Shown piece after piece: positions 36,001-49,600 of a DNA stretch of 64,000 nucleotides. Source of the DNA: Holacanthus passer (Eukaryota > Chordata > Actinopteri > Pomacanthidae); assembly GCA_025331565.1 (NCBI GenBank), contig JAFREQ010000003.1, positions 10,533,001 through 10,597,000 of the forward strand, given 5' to 3'. Made by a program: the position numbers and the translations under genes. Under the pieces are notes generated by a model that did no database searches, was not told where the DNA came from, and saw only the letters and a list, made by a program, of their open reading frames with translations. Every line of letters begins with the position of its first letter. Within the stretch, counting starts at the first letter, position 1.

Positions 36001-39000
36001 TCTAATCCCCATTATTTGAGACACATTGTCCGACCTTGGGTGCAGACAGGAGGAGTCCCACTCCAGGTGTTGTTAGGGAGGCAGGTTCTCTGGGAATTCC
36101 CACTGAGTTCATAGGGCTGGTAGCACAGGTACTGCAGAGCAATGAGGACGTCATTGGGTCCATAAACCAAGAAGTGGTCCCCATGTGTTGGCTTGGGCGG
36201 TAAAGTACACACTCTTTCCACTGGCACTGGAGAGAAGAAAGGAAATCTGGCTTTTAGGAGTTGCAAATTGTTCTTTTTCCACAATCTGCACCATCTCTGG
36301 GGAAGTGTGTATGACATTCAGAGACAAGCAAAATGACACATTTATGACTTTCCCAGATCTTACACTCTAATTATTTGGCAGGGGGGAAAAAAAGCAATTT
36401 GCATCATTATTTTACCGCACTGTGGGGCGGGCGCGCTCCATGTGCCGTCGCTCAAGCAGATGGCTGCACGAATCCCCCGCAGCTCAAAGCCAGGGTCACA
36501 ACGGAAAGTGATGCGTGCCCCCGAGTGATGGAACAAACCCTCTGTGGATCCGTGGATGGGCACTGGAGGCCTGTGGCATCCCACCACTGAATGGAAATAC
36601 AGGCATGCACATTATATTCATGAACACATCTCATTTTCCTGTTTTCTAACTGAACGCTGGATCATAAAAAACGAGATGTAAAGAGGATATAGGAAGCATC
36701 TCTAGCATTCCTCAAATATCAGGTCATTGCACGTCCCAGCCGTAAAAGACCACACAAGCAGACCTGCAGTGACTTAATTGCCCTGCGGTGTTCGCAGGTC
36801 AGACAGGTGAGCTCCATGAACCAAAGACTCAGCTCTCAGACTCATTACTCTTAATTTAAAAATGTTCAGAGCTTAGCATGCTACCATGGAGGCTCATGAA
36901 TGAATAATTTCACCCATCATGGTAAAGTGTGAACAGTTCACAGCGAGACTTTAACACACGGCTTGTAAATGAGGAAGAAATAGATGCAATAAAAGGGCTG
37001 TAGTCAAACTGTTCAACTTTCCAGTGTTGTAAAAGTGAATTTTATGAAGTCGGGTAGTAGGATTGGTAATGTGGTGCTGGAATACTGCGTGTAACTCTGA
37101 CAACGTACTGCAAAATAAAAGTATCCATGTCATAACTGGGCAAATTATCGGGCAATTCTTTCAGCGTTTTGTGATGTGCGTGGAGTATCTGTTTCTATCT
37201 TAAAGGCAAACTGCAAATGTGAACACAAATGTTGTGGTGTAGGACTGTCTGCGCCACCCGCAACTGAGTTCAAAACAATTCAAACACACATGTTAACACT
37301 AAGGTTATCATACCATTACAGCACTCTCTGTGAGATGATCCCGCAGGAGGTTTCTGTGGTGTTGACTTTAAGTTGGGTCAGATCCATGAAATGTGCTGTC
37401 TGTGGTTTTATAGCTCCAAACCAGGAACCCTCCCTATAATCTGGGCGTTTTTGCCTTACAGCATCTCAACCTTAAGTCCCTCAGGGAATGGAGAATGCTG
37501 TTGGCCAAGCAAAAGTGGAAAAGTAAACCGTAGCTGACCTCCTTTGTATGTGTTTTTTAAAAAAGCTGAAGCACCCTGAGGTGCTGTGGTCTCTGTTGTA
37601 TCGTGCTTAAATGATCCATCTGCCATGTCAGATTCTGTCTAAAGACATAATGAGATGAGTCTGGAGTTATTAGAGTGGAATGCTAACATACTACAGTATA
37701 CACAGTGACACACACTATAAGTAAATAATTCCCTTTTCTGAAAGCCTTGGAAACTATGTTGAATACTCCTCTCCAAAACAGATTAGTAAGAACGGATTAA
37801 AATGGGCCAGACAGGGAAAAGAAAGGGGGGTGAAATAGTAATGATAATGTGTCAAGATTCTCTCATACAGAATGAGTTTGAGCTCAGGTTTACAACAGAT
37901 GACAGGTTGATTATCGGAGACCTAAAATACGTCTGATGTCAGGTTCATGCTTAAAATTCTCCATCTGACTCCAGGGCAGAAATGTAGACTATATTTCCTC
38001 TAAAAAATGTCAGACATTAGTGTTATTCCAGCTCTCTTCCATTAAAATTAACAGCTGAGGATTCCTCGTGGGAATACAGATGAATGCACGCTGTGTGGAA
38101 TGAAACACGTGCCTTTTTTTACGGGTGTCTCCTCCGATGGAAAAGCTGGCTTGTGTTACAGAAGTAGAATTGTTTCACCATTCGTTTTACAGACTTGAAT
38201 TTAGGCCTGAAAATGACACCGCATAAAGAAGTGAGTGGGGTTCAGGAAGTCTGTTTTTGCAGGATCTTAAGGTATTGGATGTATAAACACAAGTTTGGGT
38301 CCAGACACCCATAAATAAAAGACCTTGCAGGCCAACCACACTCTGATTGAGCAGTACCCCACACGAGTGGAGCTTTGCATTGGTGCTAAATAACGCACAG
38401 ATTTAAGGTGGCATATAGTGGGTATCTTCATTACCATTGTCCTTATTCTTGATTCTCCATATATTTTGTCAGAGCATTTTCCCCTTTAATTTTTTTCCTT
38501 AGTCAGTGTCTTCACCTTGCCAGAGCAGTATGAGATCATGTATTAGTTGGTTCAGCGCTGCTTAATTTCATGCAAACATATTTTCTACAGTAGTCATTTG
38601 GATTTGCAGCAAACCTACTAAAATGCATTTTATATTTCTAGAAAAGCTGACTGACCAAAACCGTGGATGGGACTGTGTGAACAGGGAAGGCAGCTGGCCT
38701 GAACCTGGTCCAAACCACAGACCTCTCCCTTGTGACAGTGAATCACTGTCTGCCTCTGGGCAGAAACAACAGCAAAAGGAAAGAGAAGTAAATTCTCGAT
38801 AAGTTTGTCGTAACTAGGTGTGTCTGATTTCTGATGAAAATGACTCAAATAATTTTTTGAGCTTTCATAAGCATGAATACAGTAAGACACATGTCTTTCA
38901 GATGCCTTGGGAGATGGAAAATTCAGGTCATGCCTACAGAAGACTGGTTTATTCTTCCCGGTGATTAGAACCTGCAGGCATCTTCAGCATTTCTCAAGAA

Positions 39001-40579
39001 TTTCCATTACTGTGGAGGCTTCAGCTGTGTTAGACTCACCATTTTCACACCTCTTGCCTGTGTAGCCGGCCAGACAGGCACAGTGGTAAGTGTAGGAACT
39101 GTCCAGGACACAAGTCCCATCATGCAGACAAGGAGATGAGCTGCAGGCTGTAAACACACAAGTTTGTGACATTAGGATACAAGAAGAAATGTTTCATCTA
39201 TTAGCAGGATGATATAGCACAAAGAATGGCTGTTCACACAAGGTTACGTCAAGGGATTTATATTCAAAGCTGGCACCATTTAAATGTCACTGTTACTTTC
39301 CATGAACATGTGTTTGGGCATTTCTACACAGAAAACCTCAGTTTAACTTTACTAGATCTGGCTTAGCTGCTGGTAACTTAGGTGTGTGTGTGTGCGTGTG
39401 CGTGTGTGTGTGTGTGTGTGAGTGTGTTTCTGTGATTTAGACCTTGAGAATGAGAACATTTCTGGAAAGTAAAGACATTTTGGTGTGTCCTCATTTTCTC
39501 AATGGGCTGTTAGCAGGCTCAGCACCCTGAAGCAGGCTTTTAACAAAATGTGTCAGTATCAGTCATGCACCATTAAAGGCTTTTTATACTCTGGACTCTT
39601 GAGTGCCTTGGAAATTTATTTCTTGTTTGCAATTGTTGTGACCTATGACTCTAAAGAGCTCCTTTGTTCATTGACTTTATAAATGGCTTTTTATTTAAGG
39701 GCACACTCTTGTTGGGCGCTGTTATTGGGCTAGGGCTCGGTTTTGGGTTTAAGGTCAAAATACACTTAAGTTAAGGTTAGGGTAAGGGATTAGGATTTGG
39801 GATAGCGATGCATTATGTCACCAAGTATAGAAGTAAACTATTAAAAATATAAGTGGTAAATACATATAAATAGTAGTAGCAGCTTTGTTGTTACATGACG
39901 CTGGTGTTTGACCTGCCTGAGCTCTCCTGGAAAGTGGCAAAGAATCCATCAAAATTCTTGTAACCATCCGACACAAAGAGGATGTGCAGACTGTTGCCGG
40001 AGCTCTGAACCGGCGCAGGTCTGTTGTTCCCACAGAATCGACCGATGACGCGTGAGTTGATGCTGTCGCCATCTCGGACCTCCACGTAGTCGTAACGACA
40101 AGACTGGTGAAACTCCAGACTCAGCATCATGAACCTGTTGGTAAGGAACAAACACGAAGCCATAAAAGTGTTAAAACAGTTTCAAGCAAATTTTTAAAAT
40201 AATTCTTACAAACTATCATCACTAGACATTATGTTTACTGTTGCTCAACCTTGACACAATTCACGGTGAATGAAGAAATTTTCCAGTGGAAAAGTTTCCG
40301 TTGCATTTCTGCTCTATCGGCTTTTTGTTGCCTAATGAGAGCACCTGTGTTCGCTGGCAGTGCCACATCAGCTGGCATCGTTGGCACCGACGTTTTAAAA
40401 TCTCCAGCCAACAAACAAGTAATGAACAGTAATGATAGCTACTGAATACATTAACAGCTGCCGAAGGTGATTTGCCCCACTGTTACGTGGCTTACTTGTC
40501 TTAATGATGTGTGAAATGTGTCTCATTTAAAAAGGTAACACGGTAGTTAAAGATTCAGATTCATGTTTTTTTGCTGCTT

Positions 40580-40610
<31 letters not shown>

Positions 40611-43600
40611 AACAAGATTAGTGGGAGTTAAGTTGTGTGCAGCAGTACAGATTAAAGAGTAACCTGAGATCATGAATAAGACAGGTATAAGCAAGTGAGA
40701 CCATGTTATGGCTGTTTACACTAACTTAAGTTCAGATGAAATATTTGGGATAAATCACAATAATTACTGACACCTGGCAGCAACGATAAAACAGTCGGAA
40801 CATCAAGAAAGTAAAAACAAACAGATGCCTATCTCTGGCTTTGTGGCTTTAGTGGGCTTTACAGGTATAAGATGTTTTTCCCTAAATTTAATAGATGATT
40901 TATTGTTAACACTCATGCGCCTATTTAACAGTTTTAAGTGCACATATAAATGCCATAACATTTATATAACTGGTAATAATTACTGCTTATAAACAGCGTT
41001 ACCCATCTCAGACTAAATTAACATCTCGTTATTTCGGATCAGCGGCCGTTAAAGGTCTATAAAATATATCCACGAACGCTGCATAAACATGTTGATTGCA
41101 CCAACATTGTTTCCAAAGCGAGTGGCACGGCTGCTGATTGCCGGTATGGAATTTCTAGGTAATGCGTTAAGGCTTCCAAAACGTTCTTGGTATGCTTTAA
41201 GCAGCCGGGACATCCGGAAAGGAGCGGTATTAGGGGCCGGTTTAAATGTGACTTTAAGTGAGTGTAATAACTGCGTGGAGAAATTTACATACACTTTCAA
41301 TTCCTGAGCTGTTTGCTTCGGTCGCAAGGCAGAGTGTGACATTGAGAGGATTGCCAGCTGGATTAAAACAAAAAACAAAAAAACACAAAGGAGTCCCCTT
41401 TCCCCTTCCTGGCAATTGCAGATGTAATCTCCTCAGCCTTACATTGGAACGGACATGAAGGGCTGATGAACTTTACACAAGACACTGGCCTGCTCCCAAA
41501 TCCTCTAGTTCTACCCTTTATCACAAACCCCTGGGTCAAGAAAGATTAGACTAATGAGACATAGAGAAAAGGGTAAATGTTGGCCTGCAGCTGCTCCCAA
41601 CAATTAATGCCAGTTGTAACTTGGTAAATATGTTTTGCCTGTGATGTGAGCGAGCCACCGTAGTTAAGACGGAGTAATACAGGAAAGCCCTGCCAGTAAT
41701 TCCCCAGTCCCTCAGGCACTGACATACAACTTTCCATTAGGCTATCTCTTTGCACAGCAGCTCTTTCTTATTCAGGGGCTTTTGTTGGATTTACATGAGG
41801 ACATAAAAATCTAACACACAGTATAAATATTTGTCATCCCTACATTGATGTCACAGAATGGATTCATCTTAGGAATCTGTGCATCAGTTCACGGTTGTTC
41901 GGTTTAATGCAAAGCTTTTATACACAGCAGAAAACTAAACCGTTACCATATGCACCGCAGGCTAAGCCTCCTATCTCACTGTATAAAGACTTTGTTCAGC
42001 TCAAGTCGTGTGCAAATGCTGTATGTGTAATGGAGCAAATGACAGAAATAGAAAGCTATCACAGGACTGAAAAGCAATAACTTTCCAGAAAAAAAAGGGG
42101 GGGGATGTAGTGGTTTCCAAACTTTGCTGTAGACTTGCCATCCATCCATGACATACATCTTGCAGAAATATCTGGACTAAGTGGAAATTTGACTTCAGCA
42201 GGCCAGCCATTGATAACTATTACAGATGGACAATGGAGATCTCAAAAACTGATGCTTTAATGCCAGATGAAACTATGTCCATTCGAACTTTATTGACACA
42301 AAGGTTTGCAGCGATCTTCAGTTTCCAACAGGTGCTTATTTATTTGTAAGCTCACAAGCTTCACCTGTTGGCTATGCAACCCGAAGGACTTCTGCATGGT
42401 TTCAAAGGGATTCTTCAGGTGAAAGTAGATCCAATGCAAACAGTTGACAGCGAGGTCTGTGATTATTCAGAATAACTAGGACACTGCCTCTGAAAAGACA
42501 CTTAGCTATTGAATCTCTTAATGTAATGTTTAACCACCAGAGCGGCTCCGGGGATGGAAATGTCTGTTTGTCGCCACTTTGGTCCAGACTGAAACATCTC
42601 AACTACGACTGGATTGTCGTTAAATTCTTTACGGTCATTTGTGGTCCCCACTTTTAATTGGGTTTCAATTCTGTGGTTTATGATAAAATATCTGAAATAT
42701 AATGACACTCCCATCAGCCTCAGTTACTTGTGTTTAGTGCTAACACCTGAAACTATGCTTTATTATAGTAAAGTAAAGTAGTAAATATTAAGTGAATAAC
42801 CACATAAACACAATGTTTACGGTCTTACCTGAGCTCTATGGTAAAGGGCCGGTCCACCTGTATGGTCCACTCACACCGAGCATTGTTGGGGTAACTCTCC
42901 AGCACCAAGTGGCCCTGCCGCTTACGGATCACACCCCCACACTCTGAAAATCACATGGGAAAGAATCCCGTTTTGGAAAGCTGTCCAGAAACCGGCCTGC
43001 TATTTAAATTTCAGAGGCTGTTAAATACAGCTTAATTGTTATTTTGAGGGTCTGCATTCAGCTGCTTTGGTGACTATTCAAACCAAAGGCAATTACAGTT
43101 GACTTTCCAAAGCCACTGTAAAAACCCTATGTTGTGCTCGGCAGCATAAAGAAGCATAAACACAATATGCACAGGGGGCAACACAGGCATTCAGCAGCGG
43201 CTCCAGGTTCTGCTTTTAATTAACTGTATGCTTACTGTGCCCCTCGGCAGAATATTTGCATATTGAGGAAGCTATTGTCAGTGTCCAAATGTTACATATT
43301 AAATTGTTTTATGGGATTCCCAAATGTTGACTTGTCTGTGAGCTCCTCATGGAAAACCTCCTGGGCATATGGCAGCCGTCCAAGCTGGCACAGTTGTCCC
43401 ACATGAAGATAAATCAGCAGGGGAAGGAAAGAACATATAGCATGGTATTCATTGCACTTGAAAAAAAAACATGCATAGTAAAGCCATGTAGGATCCGCTA
43501 ATTGGGAGAATGAACAGACTTACTCATGCAGTCTCCACCAGACCAGCCAGGCCGACACTCGGCGCAGTATTTGCCGTTAATGAAGAAGTCATCTCTGGGG

Positions 43601-46600
43601 CCCCATGTCCCGTTGTTACACCGTTTACAGTTCTCAAATATACTGCACCCTGGAAAAAAGAGAGAAACAAAAATGCATTAAAGCAAGAGTCAGAACCCAA
43701 ACATCCCGAGCCATGTCGCCCTGCTTCACCAGACCCCTGCCATGTTACATTCAACCCAACTCTGCTAAACTCATTAAGCTCATCTTTCACTACAAAGTGT
43801 GGAGAAAACCCCCAGAAATGTTTCCTGTGCGGATGGAGTTTCACTTAAGAGACTGTCCTGACCTGGTATGTACGTCAACAAGTGAGCTGGGGATGTACAC
43901 ATGAGTAATTATGATGGCACACATCAGGGAACATTTTTGTAGTTTTTAACAGTAAAACGTGATGTACAGGTAACAGCTGTTTCTCCCCCGTAAAGGAAAA
44001 CATGAGTACATTCAAGCTGTGAAGAAAACATGACATACTCCAGCAGGCGGAGGTCGTGTAGGAAAATAAGAAGAAAGCAAAAGAGTTTGGATGCGTGAGC
44101 TGCAGCATATGTTTGCAGACGTCCCCAGGTGATTATATTCTCACATACACATACGTGCCCATGCTTCTTACACAGACAGCCAGCGTTTAAACACACTGAT
44201 TTACACCCATTTCATTCACAAATCAGAGTTCCAAGTGCGATCATTCACTCCTGTGCAGCCAATGTGTAGTTGGCCTCGAAAATAATTTGATCAGACACAA
44301 ATTATTCTCAGACTTTCTGCCTTAATGTTTGTAACTCCACAATACAAACAGCTGAGCAGATGACAGACAGTGCTTGGTCTCGCACAAACAAGATTGCAGA
44401 TATTAGAGAAAGAATAGTTTTGTGGATGGGGATTTATGAGCTGACAAGAATCAAAAGATGTTTTATAAAAAGAATGCTCAGCTCTGCCAACTTTTTATTC
44501 TGCTCAAGATTGCAACATCTCGTCAGAGTGAAGCGCTCATTCAAATATGAATATTTGCAGAGGTTCTACCTGGATGGATGATGCAGGGGTCACACTCATT
44601 GATGGCGTTGCGGCAGCAGGGCACGGCGTAGCCCACCGGAGTCCCCTGTAGGGGGCACTTGCAGCGGATCACATCGTACTCGCAGCAGCCCCTGCACATG
44701 ACATTCCACTCCGGGCCCGGGCAGTGGTTGTACAAATACCTGTAATCTGAAGAAGACAACACATCAGACTGAGCAACACACTCAGAGGCAAGCAGGAAAC
44801 ACATGTAAGCATCATTTCATACATGTACATAGAGGGGAAGATGAGTGGAGAAAACATGACCAAGATAATGATTGGCCTTGTGGGAAAATGAGAACAGACG
44901 TAGGTTATGATCCGCCGAAGCCCGAGCAGCAGTGGAAGGATTCTGGAGAGCTCAGCGTTCGTCTGCACCGGCTCTCTGGTTATTTCCACCGCCATATGGT
45001 TGCAAGCTCCTTTTTAGGGGACCACAAGTTCCTGAGTAGTTTACCCCCTCTGTGTGTTCTCACATGTCTTACATCAGACAACATGCCACAACAGTAAAGT
45101 CAGAGTAAAAACACAATCACATCATTAATCAGAGAGTCATTTATGAAGCCAAGTGTAAACACTGAATTTGTCTTTGTAAAATTTTTACCCAATAAATGAG
45201 ATGTTTAATTGGATTGGAAACAAGTGATTTAAAGGACTCTGAGCCGAAGTGGTTATAATTATGTAACAGCGGATTTAAAAGCTGCAACAGACAAGTGGAA
45301 ATTCTCTTGTGGCAGACGTGGATGGAGAACTAACAGAAGCTGCACTTTAAACTTGGCACAACGTCGGCGCAGCATTTTGTACATACCCTCCTCCCAGCCC
45401 TGCAGTCACATCTCCCACCATTCATTCTCCCCTTTTCCACCTAAAAACACACAGACACGCTTGCATGCTGGTTGTATTTGTAAAGTCATGGTTGCACACT
45501 AGGTCAATTTTTTTGTTTATATAAGTTTTTTGAATCCAAGACTCTGAGACGCAGACACACAAATGCGCTGGCACACAAAAAGCAAAGTGATCACTCTCTT
45601 AGCGGTTGTTTGCAGACGGTCAGCCAGAGAGAGAGAAGCACAGATGTCTTGGAAGTGCTGTGAGTCGTCCCTGCTGCCCTTCCACATTAATGATATCATA
45701 AATTGTATCTCAGTCCAGCCACAATCTGGCCCTCTCCTCAGCTGCTCCTCCAAGAGAGACGCAGCGAGGTATGACAAACACGCTGACATTAGACATTCAG
45801 ACAGAAAGTAGGTTGGCCGGCGTCACTAGGTCAACTTTAATGCAAGTTTAAGGACAGGATTTGTGCTTCGTAAAAGTGGCTGCAGTCGTTGTTTTATGAT
45901 TTTTTGTTATATTCCTAGATTCATTTATTGTTTTGATAATGTGGCCTGGATTTGTGTATTAGTCCTAAAGCATGTTCAGCAAACCAGTGACAACAGACCC
46001 CAGGACTATGATTTAGTGTCACTCAAGGGACACTTTGGACCATGGCGCCCATACACCAGCCCCTTACACAATGCCCCATGCTGTCACAGTAACCACCAGT
46101 AATGGTTTCTTGTGGTGAGAAGCAATGTAAACTCGCAGCCCCTGAGCTTTGTTTTTGAATCAGAGCTGACGTTTTTTGCTTTGTCTTCTTTTGTTTAGCT
46201 CGGTCTGCCTCCCTGAGACAAAAACAGAGAAGCCCATAGTTTTGGATGAGATTGTCATTTTTGTGGACTTCTCATGACCAAGTGTGAGAACCACAAACAT
46301 CCACGGCATGGGCACGGGCACGGCCTGTGTGTTTGGAGAGATGTCTGTCGAGGCAAGAGGACACTGTACAAAGAATGGGATTATGCACTGTACTGTGAGT
46401 CAAATACAAATATGCGTTACGAGAATGTCACAGCAAGTAAAAACCTGTTTTACCACAGTCTTATCTACAACTGCTATTCTCCTCTAGTATATTTTGGTAA
46501 AATCAAAATCAAAATTAAAAATGCAGGAAAACCAGAGATATTGTGTTTTTCTTCCACACATTCTTCTTCCTTGTCAAAACCTGACGTCTACATTATCAAC

Positions 46601-49600
46601 AATGCAACTTGCGAGATTTGGGTGTGAAGAAGAGAAGAAGAGACGAGGAGGTCCGGGCAGCGCATTTCTTTCCACTGAACTCCACACCCCAGATTTTTTT
46701 TTTTCTTTTTCCATTTTTCAAACATGTAGTCTTCAGCTCCAACTGAGGCTGACTCAACTGACATCATTTGATGCAGTTCATCATGAAAAGGCTTTCAATA
46801 ACAACTTCTTTCACATATGAAGGACTGGCGGAGTTCTCCTTTAACCCTCATCCTACCAACATATAACACACAAGGACTACTGACTGGGGTTCCCCAAACT
46901 AAACTACTGCAAAATCTTTAACCTATTTCTTCTCAAAACATTACTAGTCATGTCATTTGTGTCATCTGAAAACGAAGCAAATTATCATTATTTTAGGAAA
47001 GTTACAGTTACAACCTCACATATGATAGTCAGAAAACATTGAATTATGAAAATATGTCTAATCTGATGTTGAACATCCTTAGAAAGAGCAGCATTTAGGG
47101 TTGTTGTGTGACAGTGTGTGATACTGAATTAGGGCCCAAAGGCAAATCCAGAATAGATCCATCTATTAAAACTACATAGGCAGAATTGGGAGCTTCTGAC
47201 GGGGTTAAAATAGAAAAACATAAATAATGACATGAAGTCGAATTGATTAACAACATCGTGAAAAATTGGAACGACAGAGTAAAGAACCTGCAAGATATGG
47301 CAAAAACTAAAAAGTACTAACATGATTACATTACAGTAGCCTGAGTCCATACACTGGGTCCATTACTCTGGTCTGCTTTCACTCACATACATTAAAATGC
47401 AGTTGAAAGCGACTCGACTTCAAACAACTACGACTGTTATGATTTCAATATGACCCAAATTACATAATGTAGAGGCTGGATATTGTTAAACAAAGGAGAC
47501 TGTGTTGGCCAGTTTCACTATTTCGTCTATAAAGCTCTACCATTAGCTGCCTTGTGATGAATGACAGCGTTTAAAAGGTGTGAGGAGCGAGAGGTGCAGA
47601 AACCATCTCTTCTCCTTATGGGACAACTTTTGTACTTCCGCACTGAGGTGCTTAAATGATGTTGATCGGAGAGACTGTGAAACCTGATTTATAGGACATA
47701 AACAAGAGAGGGTCAAGAGGCTTTATGAGCTGGCCTGGTAACGTCATTACATGGATCGCTGCCGTGTGTCTTGTCTTTAGACAGAGAAATGGCATCCTGT
47801 GGCCGTGACTGCCCTCAGCACACTTAGAGAGAAGAGACACTGATTTACAGTAGAACAGATCTTTATTTGTTTAACCGGAGCGGGAAATTCATCTGCATCA
47901 CCACAGACAGTCGGTGACATGAAAAGAGCATGCGTTTGTGATCGGATTAGTTCCCAGATTCCCTCAAGCTGTTTTCTTAATGCTCCTCCTTGAGGCAAAT
48001 AAACACAGGCAGCAGCGTTTTCAATGTTTATTCACGGTGAAAGGATTCAGTTTGCTGACCTCCAGCTCTGTTGATAAGACTGCTATGTTTTTCTCCCGAA
48101 GCGTGACGGCACGGTTTCTCCCCCAGTGCTGGACACAGGCTGGAATGCATCTTTATTTTTCTGGAAAGCTCTCCTCTCTCCATAATAAGTGTTTACTGAT
48201 TTACAACGCCGAAGATCATTTTTACATAACTGTGCTTTGGACTGCGCCCAGGCCGATTTTAATTTATTCATTTCGGCGATAAGGCTTACAGCCTTGTAAA
48301 AACACATCTGTAAGGCTTCCAGGTCAACACCTGCAGGAAACTACACACTGGACAGTAACAATTTCATGTGTGTTTTTTACAGCATTTGAGGAAGGTCTGA
48401 ACAGGTGTGGAGCTGCTTGTGTACAGGAGCGAGTGAGCGTTTGTCAAAGTAATGTGTTTGAGCTTTAAGTCTATCAAAAGCTATATTACTTCTTTTGAAT
48501 TGTTTTTGGACATAATGCAAGTGTTTTTGCAAACAGAGACACTGAAAAAAAAGTATTTGAATGTATGACAACAATGGCATCAACATGCAAATTTTGCTCC
48601 ATTTATCATTATGTCAGCTCCCCAAACCTGTAATTTAACCCAAGACTGTGGTTGTGCTGTGTGCCCCCTGTATTTAATCACAGACTGCAAGTGTTGACAG
48701 TTGTCAGAGAGGTGCTGCAACTACACAGAAGTTCATCTGATAACAAAGTTTGCTTCCTTATTGTGCCTCATGGCTGTCTTGCACCCTTTCCACCGATCTG
48801 TCTGATATGATAGGTTGTGGTATATGTAATAGCGTCTGCATATTTCCCCAGTGCACACACAACTAGAGAACTAGAGAGAGAAGATGTTGGCACCAGGCCA
48901 TAGAAACACAATTTAACAGCAGATCACAAATGCTTTTTTTCCCCTCAGTCCTGCAGCTAAGCGTGCAGATTTTTGTGTGGGTTGTTTGGCTTTTCTGGTC
49001 TTATGTAAGTAGTATCTGCTTTTTTTTTCCATTCCAGATGTTGGGCTCTTAAATGTGCTCCTCAAAATGCATGTTAAGAAGCCACAGAAATTAAAAAAGC
49101 AATGACACAGCCTGGTGGAGCACTCCCACCCGATGAGAAGCTCCAGGTTGTTCGCCGCAGTGGCCCAGCTCCACGTCTTTGATGGGGATCCAGAGACTGA
49201 CATCATTATTGCCAGGGGCAGAGAAGTGGTCACGGAAATTCATGTGAGTCCTGTGACCCTGCGTCTGACCTCGCTGCATCACCAGCCGGCTAACCTGCAG
49301 GAAAGCCACAACAAACGCTGACTTCTGCCAAGAACAAAATATAACACTTTCATGTTTTTGTTCAGGTTTGAATTATTTTTCTTACTTTAACAAATACAGG
49401 ACACACAACGGCTCCACAAACCCTGAAAACTATTGATAAATGGATCCACTGCGTTCAAAATGTGCTGCAGGTGCTGAATTTGACCTCACAAGTCTGCATC
49501 AGCTCCAAAACTGTGCCATCGTTTTCTGGAAGAAACTCCCTCTGTGCTCGGCTAAGAATAAAACCCAAGGTCAGTCTCTGCCTTTAGTTGCTGTAATTTT

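Noticed and set aside
39719..39800. TTAGGG-like degenerate array as an interstitial telomere
   Set aside because: The GGTTAGGGTAAGGG series is short and irregular and belongs to the GT-associated interspersed repeat starting at 39382.
45715..45772. Plus-strand CTCAG, 27 open bases, then GTATGA as a microexon (LLLQERRSE)
   Set aside because: Too short to judge, no partner exon, and the minus strand is equally open.
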